Below are positions 1 through 8,511 of a DNA stretch of 64,000 bases, piece after piece. Where the stretch lies: NCBI RefSeq assembly GCF_009192765.1, contig NZ_VOHQ01000008.1, forward strand, positions 62,001 through 126,000, given 5' to 3'. Each line of letters begins with the position of its first letter. Positions within the stretch are counted from its first letter, which is position 1. Position numbers and translations under genes: made by a program. The DNA is from Agriterribacter humi (GTDB lineage Bacteria; Bacteroidota; Bacteroidia; Chitinophagales; Chitinophagaceae). Below the pieces are notes generated by a model. That model saw nothing but the letters and a program-made list of their open reading frames with translations, was not told the origin of the DNA and did no database searches.

Positions 1-272
1 TTTAACCTTTCACTTTCCGTTTTTCGCAACACATCAATAAGCGTTGTTTTAGCCATGCGAAATATCTGCGTGGAAAGCTGCCACTCTTCACTTAAACTTT
101 CGCGGTATTCCCATAACTTAATGAAAGTTAACTGGGTTACCTCTTTGGCATAATATGCAGAGCCTGTTTTCGTATATATAAAATTATGCAGTTTCGATTG
201 GTAAAAAGAAAATACAAATTTAAAAGCATCCAAAGAGCCCTGTTTTATGTCTTTGACAAGCAGCTGTTCCAT
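1..272 (-). CDS. ECF-type RNA polymerase sigma factor, N-terminal part (runs off the left edge)
   Basis: About 90 residues of the N-terminus are in the window, beginning with ATG at 272 (MEQLLVKDIKQGSLDAF). The sequence has the sigma-70 region 2 layout of Bacteroidota FecI/SigW-like factors: an initial helix with a 'QGSLDAFKFVFSFY' type segment, then a helix with 'AKEVTQLTFIKLWEYRES', the position where such factors carry the core-binding helix. Region 4 and its HTH would lie outside the window, so the class (for example FecI with a FecR partner) cannot be fixed. It would direct RNA polymerase to a small regulon, usually envelope or polysaccharide genes. Identification is from motif pattern only. 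Confidence 0.72.
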   Translation of the reverse strand, partial: MEQLLVKDIKQGSLDAFKFVFSFYQSKLHNFIYTKTGSAYYAKEVTQLTFIKLWEYRESLSEEWQLSTQIFRMAKTTLIDVLRKTESERL

Positions 273-333
273 TTAAATGAAGAATTTGAACTAAAGATAT
301 TTTTAGTTTGATCAAAAACCTAATTTTTAAAAT

Positions 334-700
334 TCACCGCCCAGATGGCATCATTGATCCAGGAAGCGATGAGTATTTAGTCACTTTCCTTTGAGGAGGG
401 CGCTTTTTCCGGTCTTTTTCCAAATAATTGAAATCACGCAGGTGCATATTGAAAAGGTATTCACTGTCCCTGGCGCGGAACCTAAAATCCACGCGATCAA
501 TCCTTTTAAGCTCGTTTAAGACCGGGTCACTGGATCAGCCAGAGGGATAGCTCGACGCTTCAAAAACCGGGATTGCAGTTTTCCCCGGACTGGTGAAACT
601 CTGGTTTGTAAACATGTAATCGTTCTTAAAATTGAAAGTCCCAAATTGTGGTCTCCAGTAAGGAGCTTTGCGCGTAAAGCACTGCCGCTTCCTTCAGCGC
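334..700 (-). pseudogene. Decayed coding remnant of unknown family
   Basis: The minus strand reads as protein-like sequence in one frame for about 90 codons (around positions 630 down to 334). It includes 'KNDYMFTNQSFTSPGK' and 'RARDSEYLFNMHLRDFNY', is interrupted by an in-frame TGA near 536-540, and has no intact start. Residue composition is protein-like, rich in D, E, K, R, F and Y, unlike the surrounding spacer. I do not recognise the family. It is most likely a relic of a gene lying between the sigma factor and the HhH protein. An alternative is a real gene with a sequencing error at the internal stop. Confidence 0.35.
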
Positions 701-703
701 ATT

Positions 704-2743
704 TTAAAACGTTGCATACAGCAGCACTCTTATCTCCGATTTTTTGTTCCCATTAATTTCATCCAACCCACTGCCAACGGAATCTTTATTGCTATAAATC
801 AGTTGCCCCCATTTAAGCCACACGCTCATGTATTTGTTTAGTTTATACCTGGCGTTGATATAATATCTTGATCCTTTGTTGTAAAACACAGGAACGGCAT
901 AATAGTAAAGCACGTCATTTTCATAGGCATATAACCTGGAATTGTAACTGTCACTTTCAAAATATTGCAGGCGCATATTAACACTGAGGCTGCTTTGAGG
1001 CGGCTTATAAAAAACATCAAAAAAGGCCAGGAAACCTTTTTCAGGATTTTCTTTCTCAGGATTGTACCACAATAATTCAAACCGCTGTCTTATGGAAAAT
1101 GTTTTGTTTACCTGGTGATTGATCTGCGTACGCCATGAACGGTTAAAAAAGGTAATTACTTCATTCATGGCGTTGGTTTCCATTGTTTGATTGATCGCTT
1201 TTTGACGACTCCTGTAGCGCGTATACATTTCAGTTTGTTTGGAAGGCTTGCAGCCAATCTGAACGAAATAATCCCTGCCATAAGATGGCGCATCTGTACG
1301 GTATTTCAACCAGGGAAACCGATAAACATCAGCATACAAATTAATATTCCATGCAGGGGCAGGCTTTAAAGAAAGTCCGGCAAACAAACCCTGTTCATTT
1401 GAAACCGATGTGTTTACTGTAAATGCATTACCATAAAAGGCCTGGTAGGATTTTGAAATGCTTCGGTGGAGCAGGGAAATATCTGCTTTGGGATGAACAC
1501 TGATCAATATGCCATTTATTGTTGCTTTATTAAATTGGTTATCTACAGCAAATTCTCCGAAAGCATGCATGTTTCTTAGCGTAAAGCCATAGTCTATACT
1601 GTAATTGCCGTTATCCTTTCCTTTTAACGCGTATAAGTTATACGGATCATCTTCTTTTTGAATCTTTTTGCTGAAATGATATCGCAGCATGTTTAAGCCC
1701 ACATTCCAATGGCGCTGCCTGTGCACGAGGCTCGCTCCATAGGCCAATTGACGCAGGCTTTGCCGGTCTCTTCTTTCGCTTTGTGTACGGTGGTATCCGG
1801 AAGTATGAATGGATGATATAAAATCTTCACCGTTTGCCGGATCCGGATTTATTCTGGCATCCAGTTTTCTCAGCGAAATAAAAGCAGTTCCCTGCCACTT
1901 GTTTTTTTCAACCGTGATAGCGGCGCCCCGGTGAAAATAGAAAGCGCCTGATGAGTTGTATGGACGTACGGCCGGAGCTTGTTTCTTTGTGTTCACTACA
2001 GTAGCGCCTTTTCCAAAAGCCAGGCCCTGCCAGTGAATAAGCCCCTGTCCCATATTTATTGTATAGTCGCCCAATGCCAAAGCTTTAACCACCCCTATAT
2101 TTCTTACAAAAAAATGAAAGGAATAAAAGTCAAAACCATCCGCTTTTTTAAGTATAGGCTCTCCTGCGTCTTTTGAAATGGTTAAACCGTATTGCAAAAG
2201 ATTTTTGTACTGGTATTTGTAGCGAAACATCAGTCTCACCGGATTGCCTGAATAAGAGCTGCGTGAACTGTCTTTTACGAGGTATCCTTTTGCTTTTTCC
2301 ATAACACGTGAGTACCGCATCACCAGGTAGTGGTTTCCCTTGTTAATCCGTTTCAATAGTTTCTCTTTTGTAAAAGCAGGTTCTGCAACAGTAATATAAG
2401 GCAATAGTTTTTGAATGAGTGGTATATCCCAGCCCGGTACCGATTGTAATTCATAGGTGCTGATCAGCCTGCCCAATATATTTCTGTAATTCATGAAATT
2501 ATTCATCTGCAAAGCAGATAGCAATTGCAATTCTGTAAGATCTGATGCCGTAGCGGTATTAAGATTGAGCGGGTCTTTTTTCCGGTATTCGAGGTGTTGC
2601 CACCAGCTGTCATCCGTGGTTTCAGCATCTTCAAGCCCTTCAGTTATATTTTCCAGTTGTTGTTCTGTTTCCGCCGTGGGCTCGTCCTGTGCCTGTAAAC
2701 ACAAAGGAAAAAGCAAACACATTATGGCAGTATACCGGTTCAT
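704..2743 (-). CDS. Exported helix-hairpin-helix (ComEA-like) outer-membrane protein
   Basis: 679 residues. A signal peptide (MNRYTAIMCLLFPLCLQAQ) is followed by an acidic linker. A ComEA/SLBB-type helix-hairpin-helix stretch at about residues 55-120 contains LNLNTATASDLTEL and later VPGWDIPLIQKLLPYI. The remaining ~550 residues are rich in alternating aromatic/polar segments and GQG turns ('MGQGLIHWQG'), typical of a beta-barrel. This architecture is common in Bacteroidota, but the role is unknown; DNA binding by the HhH part is possible but not shown. The start overlaps the stop of the upstream gene by 4 bases (ATGA at 2740-2743), so the two are translationally coupled and probably work together at the outer membrane. 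Confidence 0.75.
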   Translation of the reverse strand: MNRYTAIMCLLFPLCLQAQDEPTAETEQQLENITEGLEDAETTDDSWWQHLEYRKKDPLNLNTATASDLTELQLLSALQMNNFMNYRNILGRLISTYELQSVPGWDIPLIQKLLPYITVAEPAFTKEKLLKRINKGNHYLVMRYSRVMEKAKGYLVKDSSRSSYSGNPVRLMFRYKYQYKNLLQYGLTISKDAGEPILKKADGFDFYSFHFFVRNIGVVKALALGDYTINMGQGLIHWQGLAFGKGATVVNTKKQAPAVRPYNSSGAFYFHRGAAITVEKNKWQGTAFISLRKLDARINPDPANGEDFISSIHTSGYHRTQSERRDRQSLRQLAYGASLVHRQRHWNVGLNMLRYHFSKKIQKEDDPYNLYALKGKDNGNYSIDYGFTLRNMHAFGEFAVDNQFNKATINGILISVHPKADISLLHRSISKSYQAFYGNAFTVNTSVSNEQGLFAGLSLKPAPAWNINLYADVYRFPWLKYRTDAPSYGRDYFVQIGCKPSKQTEMYTRYRSRQKAINQTMETNAMNEVITFFNRSWRTQINHQVNKTFSIRQRFELLWYNPEKENPEKGFLAFFDVFYKPPQSSLSVNMRLQYFESDSYNSRLYAYENDVLYYYAVPVFYNKGSRYYINARYKLNKYMSVWLKWGQLIYSNKDSVGSGLDEINGNKKSEIRVLLYATF

Positions 2744-3570
2744 CCCTTTGTTTTTTTGTTAAGCTGGTACAACAATAACAGCCCCGGGGATGTGCCCAAT
2801 TGCTGATGGAAACCAACGGAGAAGTCCATACGCAGTTGCCTGTATAAATAACCTATTCCAAAATAGCAGGTGGAAGTACCTGTAAATATACCTGCCCGTG
2901 CAAACAATTGTTTTATTGGCCTGTACTGCAATCCTGCATGCACATTTACGTCTTTGTCTTTTTCTTTTATTACTTCCAGTTGTGTAAAAAAGGAAGCGGA
3001 TATCTCATACCCTAGTCCAACTTTATATACAGAAGCGATTTTTTCACCGGTGTTTTTTCCCAGCGGGCTGCTTAAAGGGTTGTATATGGATACACCGGTA
3101 TGCAACTGGTCGCTGATATGTATGATTGTTCCTAATTCAAAATTTATTGCGGAAGCCTTCAGGTATGAAGGAATGCGCAGACTATAATAATTGAATTTGG
3201 CCCCTATTCCCGCTTTGTTGCTCAGCGGTATGGCATAGGCAATACCAACCTGTGATTCATTGTATGCATCATAGCCGAAATAATCTGCCTGCAGGGCGAA
3301 ATTGCCGGAAGATGTGGGGATGGCAATAGCAGCTGTGTACAGGCTTGTTTCGTCCAGCATAAATTTTCTTTCTCCATATACACCGGCGCTAAAGTTGGTT
3401 AGTGCCGATAGTGCTGCAATATTGGAAGAAAGGGAAAATGCATCCGTAAAATTTTTACTGTAAGCGCCCGAAGAAGAATAATAAGATGCCACGGGCGTGT
3501 GTGTGGTTTGTGTGAAGCCATTAAAGGTTAGGCAAAGCAATGCCGCAGTAAGCAGGTTAGCGCTTTTCAT
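2740..3570 (-). CDS. PorV/PorQ-like outer-membrane beta-barrel protein
   Basis: 276 residues with a signal peptide (cleavage likely after the GFTQ region, residues ~18-21). The mature part is a continuous run of amphipathic strands (FALQADYFGYDAYNES, IGAKFNYYSLRIPS, RMDFSVGFHQQLG) with glycine/tyrosine-rich turns. This is the pattern of the small PorV/PorQ/UPF0164-like barrels of Bacteroidota. It is the first gene of a two-gene unit with the HhH protein, overlapping it by 4 bases. In Por secretion systems such barrels act as shuttles or anchors, but no other Por gene is nearby, so a specific secretion role is not supported. Confidence 0.6.
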   Translation of the reverse strand: MKSANLLTAALLCLTFNGFTQTTHTPVASYYSSSGAYSKNFTDAFSLSSNIAALSALTNFSAGVYGERKFMLDETSLYTAAIAIPTSSGNFALQADYFGYDAYNESQVGIAYAIPLSNKAGIGAKFNYYSLRIPSYLKASAINFELGTIIHISDQLHTGVSIYNPLSSPLGKNTGEKIASVYKVGLGYEISASFFTQLEVIKEKDKDVNVHAGLQYRPIKQLFARAGIFTGTSTCYFGIGYLYRQLRMDFSVGFHQQLGTSPGLLLLYQLNKKTKG

Positions 3571-3727
3571 TGTCCGGTGTTTGACAGTTAAGATAAAGAA
3601 AAATATTGAGCTGTGAAAATATTCAAATGGGTATTAAATATCGACTGAATTCCATACTGGCTAACGATAAAATTAATGATCAATAAATAGTTTGATTTTC
3701 GCTTTCACCTAACTTAGTTGTATCATT

Positions 3728-4885
3728 ATGCTGTCATCTATGGCTATACAATCACCGGCAAGGGCTGCCCGAATTGCCGTTAGCGCTTTCTTTTTTTTGG
3801 CTGGTTTTTGTTTTGCAAGCTGGGCTTCACGCATACCTGATATTCAGCAAAAATTGAACTTAAACGAGGCGGGCCTGGGAATGGTGCTGCTGTCCCTCCC
3901 CGTCGGCCTGATGGTTAGCCTGCCGGTATCGGGCTTTGTGGTGGCGCGTTATGGAAGCAGGCATACAGCTATTATTGCTGGCTTGTTGTATGCCATTTTA
4001 CTGCCTTTTTTAGGAATTGTTGCATTGGTGTGGCAACTGGTGATTATCCTGTTTCTTTTTGGCTTTGCCGGAAACTTGCTCAATATTTCTATGAATACAC
4101 AGGGTGTAAGCGTAGAAGCGTTATATGGCAGATCTATCATGGCCTCTTTTCACGGAGTATGGAGTGTAGCTGGTTTTAGCGGCGCCGCTGTTGGAACGCT
4201 CATGCTTTCCTCATCTATTTCTCCTTTTCTGCATTTTTGCATCATTACTATGCTGGTATGCTGCCTCGTTATGGTGGCGTATAAATATTTACTCGCAAAA
4301 GATATTCATTCAGACAGCAAGACACCGGTTTTTGCAAAACCGGACAGTGCACTGTTAAAATTAGGACTCATCGCTTTTTGTTGCATGGTATGCGAAGGCA
4401 CCATGTTCGACTGGAGCGGCATTTACTTCGTTAAGGAGGTGCAGGTTCCTAAATCGCTTACAACTTTGGGTTACGTAGCATTTATGACTACTATGGCGTG
4501 TGGTCGGTTTGCCGGCGACTGGATGTCTGTTAAAATAGGTAAGAAAAATATGATAAGAATGAGTGGTTTGCTTATTGCGGGCGGATTAATGCTTGCTGTT
4601 GTGTTACCATATATAGTGCCTGCTACCATCGGTTTTCTGATAACAGGCCTGGGCGTATCTTCTGTTGTTCCCCTGGTATACAGTACGGCCGGGAAATCGG
4701 GCAAAGTAGCTGCTGGCGTTGCACTTGCCGCCGTTTCCACCATTGGCTACCTGGGATTTTTGTTTGGTCCCCCAGCTATTGGATTGATAGCCGAGGCATT
4801 TAGTTTGAGATGGTCATTTGCCCTTATTGCCTTTCTGGGATTGGGCGTTACATTGCTTGCCGGATTTGCTAAGATTAAAGATTGA
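3728..4885 (+). CDS. MFS transporter, YbjJ/FucP-like
   Basis: 385 residues and about 12 predicted membrane segments. Features of the major facilitator fold: a short N-terminus, 'FASWASRIPDIQQKL' after TM1 and a 'ARYGSRHTAII' cytoplasmic loop equivalent to motif A. This resembles the YbjJ/sugar-porter-like branch in which the first loop carries an ASR-I-P-x-x-Q-x-x-L signature. The substrate cannot be read from sequence. It stands alone on the plus strand, divergent from 2740-3570 and convergent with 5019-5519. ATG at 3728 is used; the alternative ATG at 3740 would also leave a short cytoplasmic tail. Confidence 0.82.
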   Translation: MLSSMAIQSPARAARIAVSAFFFLAGFCFASWASRIPDIQQKLNLNEAGLGMVLLSLPVGLMVSLPVSGFVVARYGSRHTAIIAGLLYAILLPFLGIVALVWQLVIILFLFGFAGNLLNISMNTQGVSVEALYGRSIMASFHGVWSVAGFSGAAVGTLMLSSSISPFLHFCIITMLVCCLVMVAYKYLLAKDIHSDSKTPVFAKPDSALLKLGLIAFCCMVCEGTMFDWSGIYFVKEVQVPKSLTTLGYVAFMTTMACGRFAGDWMSVKIGKKNMIRMSGLLIAGGLMLAVVLPYIVPATIGFLITGLGVSSVVPLVYSTAGKSGKVAAGVALAAVSTIGYLGFLFGPPAIGLIAEAFSLRWSFALIAFLGLGVTLLAGFAKIKD

Positions 4886-4949
4886 GTAGCAAAAACGAAG
4901 GATATTGTTTTTATAGTCCCTTTTGTATTTCCGGTATTCTGATAAAATG

Positions 4950-4984
4950 AAAAACCAGGACATATATACCTGGCCTGGTTTTGA
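4950..4984. terminator. Bidirectional hairpin between convergent genes
   Basis: The arms AAAACCAGG (4951-4959) and CCTGGTTTT (4974-4982) pair perfectly over 9 bp. A/T tracts lie on both sides, so the hairpin can end transcription of the MFS gene (+) and of the PepSY-like gene (-). Confidence 0.6.
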
Positions 4985-5018
4985 ACGCTGCTTTTTAAGC
5001 GTATCCGCATAGTGCATC

Positions 5019-5519
5019 TTATTTCATCATTTCAAAAAAAGATACTTCTCCGTCTGGCTTTACCTGGAGGATTAGTGGCTCGCGCTGGTCATTCCTTTTT
5101 AATGATACAAAATAATTGATATTGCTTTCGTAAGGTACCAGTGGAAATAAGTCATTCAGGTTTTCTTCCCGATCATTGTAAACAATTGTTCTTTCGATAG
5201 TATAGTCTTTATACTGTTTTGCAATTGTTTTGCGTGCCGATTCAGGCAAATCGCTATACCTAACGTCATGAGTAGTGCCTGCGAGTTGGCCGTCCCAGTC
5301 GTAAAAAGCATGCATAAGGGTGCCATCCTTTGTAAATATGGCTTCGCTGTATTGCTGGTCCCTGCGCCATTGTACCGTTTTGATGTTGGGAAAATCGGAC
5401 TGGAAATCCTGTTTTGCCATAAAGGTTGCTTTTTGTTTATCTGCATTGTGGGAGTCATTGGCAAAGGAAACGGTGCAGATCAGTGCAGCCATCAGTATGG
5501 TCAATCCTGTCTTTTTCAT
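5019..5519 (-). CDS. Secreted PepSY-like (BLIP-like) small protein
   Basis: 166 residues with a signal peptide (MKKTGLTILMAALICTVSFA). The mature part resembles the PepSY-like fold common in Bacteroidota: a short helix 'KQDFQSDFPNIKTVQW' followed by strands ('YSEAIFTKDGTLMHAFYDWDGQL'), then a second helix-strand unit 'LPESARKTIAKQYKDYTI'. The two helix-plus-sheet halves fit this family's duplicated architecture. Function is unknown; such proteins are periplasmic and often stress-induced. It is a single gene, convergent with the MFS gene and ending just before a shared terminator. Confidence 0.62.
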   Translation of the reverse strand: MKKTGLTILMAALICTVSFANDSHNADKQKATFMAKQDFQSDFPNIKTVQWRRDQQYSEAIFTKDGTLMHAFYDWDGQLAGTTHDVRYSDLPESARKTIAKQYKDYTIERTIVYNDREENLNDLFPLVPYESNINYFVSLKRNDQREPLILQVKPDGEVSFFEMMK

Positions 5520-5630
5520 AACTGTTTTTTTTAAGATTATTAAATTCGGTTTACACGTATACCGACTGATGATTGGCTCGCAATGTTTATTGCTGCATTG
5601 TTAATCAGATGTTTTTACAGGCGATATGGC

Positions 5631-5670
5631 AATAAAAATCCCCGTTGCATTTGCAACGGGGATTTTTATT
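5631..5670. terminator. Near-perfect palindromic terminator
   Basis: A 40-base palindrome: AATAAAAATCCCCGTTGCA pairs with TGCAACGGGGATTTTTATT around a 2-base centre. The A-run before and the T-run after the GC stem make it an intrinsic terminator in both directions. It lies 14 bases beyond the stop of the DUF1573 gene at 5685-6131. Confidence 0.85.
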
Positions 5671-5684
5671 AATGAAGCAGCGTA

Positions 5685-6131
5685 TTATTTACTGCCTTTG
5701 TTTTTTTTCTTTTCAGACTCATATTTGGCGTATGCTTCGGCGCTCAGCACATTTCCCGTGATCCTTAATTCAAGGGGGATGTCTATGCCCTGCACCTTTA
5801 CATATACCGTTTTGTCGAATTCACCTGCAGCCGCAGCATTGAATCCTGCTTTAATAATATTGCTTTTTCCTTTGGCAACCGGCTGTTCAGGTTTGGTTGG
5901 TGTAGTACAGCCACAGGAAGCCCATGCATTTTCTATCACCACGGGTTTATCACTGGTGTTTTGAAAAGTAAAGTCGTAAGTAACAGGAACACCCTGTTTG
6001 ATCTTTCCAAAGTCGTGTTTCTTTTCTTTAAAACTGATCAGGTCTTCTGCTTTTTGTTTGCCTTCGGTTTTCTGTGCCACGGCCCAGGAAGTTATGGCAA
6101 ATGCTGCCATGGTAAATAACAGTTTCTTCAT
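5685..6131 (-). CDS. DUF1573 exported protein (second of a tandem pair)
   Basis: 148 residues with a signal peptide ending near 'SWAVAQ'. The mature domain has the DUF1573 pattern: an F/Y-D-F-G-K-I motif ('KHDFGKIKQGVPVTYDF'), 'ENAWASCGCTTPTKPEQPV' with the family CGCT motif, and a final beta strand. The fold is an immunoglobulin-like ASPM/SPD-2/Hydin relative. The C-terminus is a lysine-rich tail (KKKNKGSK). It follows its paralogue with a 2-base gap, so both come from one mRNA. Function is not established; these are periplasmic or surface proteins. Confidence 0.85.
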   Translation of the reverse strand: MKKLLFTMAAFAITSWAVAQKTEGKQKAEDLISFKEKKHDFGKIKQGVPVTYDFTFQNTSDKPVVIENAWASCGCTTPTKPEQPVAKGKSNIIKAGFNAAAAGEFDKTVYVKVQGIDIPLELRITGNVLSAEAYAKYESEKKKNKGSK

Positions 6132-6133
6132 AT

Positions 6134-6583
6134 TTAATGGTTTATATTTTTTAATAACTGTACACTTGCGTTAGCAGGAGCAGGGTCGGCAGGTGTTTGC
6201 CAAACTTCTCCCTTTATATACAATAGTTTTGTTTTCCCTGAGTTGTAAAAAACAGTAATCGCTTTTTCAAATTCTCCTTTAACGGCTGCATTATATCCTA
6301 CCGTAATTTTCTTTGATGCTCCCGGAGCTATACGGTCGTGGCTCCATTCAGGAGTGGTGCAACCACAGGATGCCTGAACATTTTCAATTTGAAGAGGTTC
6401 TTTCCCGGTGTTCACTACTTCAAAGATATGCGTTACCGGTTTTCCCTGTGGAATTTTTCCAAAATCATACCGCGTTTCCTTTACCGACAATACATCGCCG
6501 GCTTTCGCCTGGCTGGTGCTGTTCTGTGCCTGCACAAAAGAAGCCAAACCCAGTATAACTAAAAGTGTGTAAAGCTTTTGCAT
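6134..6583 (-). CDS. DUF1573 exported protein (first of a tandem pair)
   Basis: 149 residues with a signal peptide (MQKLYTLLVILGLASFVQAQ). It has the same DUF1573 layout as its downstream neighbour: 'RYDFGKIPQGKPVTHIF', 'NVQASCGCTTPEW' with the conserved CGCT motif, then 'ITVGYNAAVKGEFEKAITV'. The pair probably arose by tandem duplication and then diverged (the shared core motifs are the most alike). It starts the operon; the terminator at 5631-5670 ends it. Conserved cysteines may form a disulphide or bind metal in the periplasm, but this is inference. Confidence 0.85.
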   Translation of the reverse strand: MQKLYTLLVILGLASFVQAQNSTSQAKAGDVLSVKETRYDFGKIPQGKPVTHIFEVVNTGKEPLQIENVQASCGCTTPEWSHDRIAPGASKKITVGYNAAVKGEFEKAITVFYNSGKTKLLYIKGEVWQTPADPAPANASVQLLKNINH

Positions 6584-6743
6584 TGTGATTTCGTTTGCGT
6601 ATGCTGCTACAACGTTAATGCAAATCTACATATTGTTGGGCAAGAACGTTAAAATGCTGTTTAAACTGACATTTTTTTAACAAGCTTCTCCCTTAACTTG
6701 TGGTTTACATTTTCATTGCTATTTTTAATGAAAATTGAACAAA

Positions 6744-7241
6744 ATGCGATACTGGTCATTTCTGGTTCTTCTGTGCCTTTGCTGCAAACTAAGTATTGGG
6801 CAAAATGATACGTCCAAAACCAAGCCTTTGTATACCCAGTATCCTTTGCCACAATTTTCGATTTTGCTCACCGACAGTACCACATGGTATACCAAAAATG
6901 ATTTGCCCAAAAAAAAGAAGACCATTATCATGTTGTTTAGTCCGGATTGCGATCATTGCAAACATGAAACTGAACTGATAAAAAAGAACATAAAACAACT
7001 TGCCAATTCCCAGGTTGTAATGATAACAACCCTGCCTTTTGATAAGATGGTGCAGTTTTATAAAGACTTTGATCTGGCCAAATTTAAGAACATTACCGTA
7101 GGTCGCGATACCAGGTTTTTCTTTCCCAACTATTTTAAAATACACTACCTGCCTTTTCTGGCCATCTACGACAAAAAATACAAACTACTTAAAACTTTTG
7201 AAGGCACGCCCAAATGGGAGGATATGATGGAATATCTTTAA
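6744..7241 (+). CDS. Exported thioredoxin-fold protein with CxxC
   Basis: 165 residues from ATG at 6744; an in-frame TTG at 6735 is a less likely start because MRYWSFLVLLCLCCKLSIGQ is already a complete signal peptide. The thioredoxin active site is clear: 'MLFSPDCDHCKHETELI', C-D-H-C. Downstream are the cis-Pro-like 'YLPFLAIYDKKYKL' strand and a C-terminal helix. It is an AhpC/TSA-redoxin-like or TlpA-like periplasmic thiol protein, suited to disulphide reduction or methionine/cytochrome maturation. It stands alone between the DUF1573 pair and mdh. Confidence 0.75.
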   Translation: MRYWSFLVLLCLCCKLSIGQNDTSKTKPLYTQYPLPQFSILLTDSTTWYTKNDLPKKKKTIIMLFSPDCDHCKHETELIKKNIKQLANSQVVMITTLPFDKMVQFYKDFDLAKFKNITVGRDTRFFFPNYFKIHYLPFLAIYDKKYKLLKTFEGTPKWEDMMEYL

Positions 7242-7346
7242 CGCCATCTCTCTGCATTGTATATTTTGAGTTTCGCAAATCTAACATTCGTACAAATACC
7301 TTTATTTTGCCGAATAATATTCTTCATTTATTAAATACATTGACTA

Positions 7347-8276
7347 ATGAAAGTAACCGTTGTAGGTGCCGGAGCAGTAGGCGCCACCTGTGCTGATAAT
7401 ATTGCCCGTGCCGCTCTTTGTGAGGAACTGGTTTTGCTGGATATTAAAGAAGGTTTGGCTGAAGGCAAGACGACTGATATGATGCAGACTGCTGCACTGT
7501 TAAAATTTGATACAAAAATTATTGGAAGCACCAATGATTATACAAAAACAAAAGGCAGCGATGTGGTGGTGATCACTTCCGGTATTCCGCGTAAACCGGG
7601 AATGACACGTGAGGAGTTGATTGGCATCAATGCCGGGATCGTAAAAGGAGTTACACAAAATATTCTTCAGCACTCACCCGATGCCGTTTTCATTATAATA
7701 AGCAACCCTATGGACACGATGACCTATCTCGCCCTAACGTCGAGCGGTTTGCCAAAAAACAAAATCATTGGTTTGGGCGGCATATTGGACAGTGCGCGGT
7801 TTAAATACTACCTGAGCCAGGCCTTGTCTGTTTCATCCAACGATTTACACGGTATTGTAATTGGAGGTCACGGAGACACCACCATGATTCCGCTAACCCG
7901 GCTGGCTACGTACCAGGGCACACCTGTAAGTGCATATGCCGATGCCGAAACACTAAAAAAAGTTGCTGCAGATACAATGGTAGGCGGGGCAACACTCACA
8001 AAATTGCTGGGCACGTCGGCATGGTATGCCCCCGGCGCAGCAGGCGCCGACCTGGTTAAATCTGTTGTGAGGGACGAAAAACGGCTTATACCCTGTTCTG
8101 TGTACCTTGAAGGAGAATATGGCCAAAAAGATATTTGCCTTGGCGTTCCTGTAATTATTGGCAAAAACGGCTGGGAAAAAATTGTTGATTTCAACTTGAA
8201 TGAGGAAGAAAAAGCGCTGTTCAGCAAATCCGCCGATGCTGTACGAAATATGAATAATGTTTTGAATACATTATAA
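7347..8276 (+). CDS. mdh: Malate dehydrogenase (LDH-like, NAD-dependent)
   Basis: 309 residues catalysing malate + NAD+ to oxaloacetate + NADH in the TCA cycle. The N-terminal Rossmann motif is GAGAVGATCADNIA. The substrate-specificity loop is 'SGIPRKPGMTREELIGIN', with Arg where lactate dehydrogenases have Gln, which favours malate. Also present are the substrate-binding 'NPMDTMTYLA', 'LGGILDSARFKYYL' and the catalytic-His segment 'VIGGHGDTTMIPLT'. Length is typical of the tetrameric LDH-like MDH group. It is a single gene followed by its own terminator. Confidence 0.93.
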   Translation: MKVTVVGAGAVGATCADNIARAALCEELVLLDIKEGLAEGKTTDMMQTAALLKFDTKIIGSTNDYTKTKGSDVVVITSGIPRKPGMTREELIGINAGIVKGVTQNILQHSPDAVFIIISNPMDTMTYLALTSSGLPKNKIIGLGGILDSARFKYYLSQALSVSSNDLHGIVIGGHGDTTMIPLTRLATYQGTPVSAYADAETLKKVAADTMVGGATLTKLLGTSAWYAPGAAGADLVKSVVRDEKRLIPCSVYLEGEYGQKDICLGVPVIIGKNGWEKIVDFNLNEEEKALFSKSADAVRNMNNVLNTL

Positions 8277-8299
8277 ACATACCTGATTTTAATACCGAG

Positions 8300-8350
8300 A
8301 AGTCTCCCGTGCATGTTGTTTTAAAAGATGAAACACGGGAGACTTTTCTT
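8300..8350 (+). terminator. Intrinsic terminator of mdh
   Basis: Arms AAGTCTCCCGTG (8300-8311) and CACGGGAGACTT (8334-8345) are perfect complements over 12 bp around a 22-base loop, followed by a short T-rich tail. It starts 24 bases after the mdh stop. Confidence 0.8.
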
Positions 8351-8511
8351 AACTGAAGGCAAGGTTCGCACGCAAAATTCAAACGTACACGCTGTAATAG
8401 CATTTTTTTAAAATAGCATTTCTGGCTATATTTAAGTTTTCCAATACCTCTTGCAACCTTTAGTTATCATTCCTTATCCTTACTGTGTCTGGCAAACTTA
8501 AATCAACGCGT

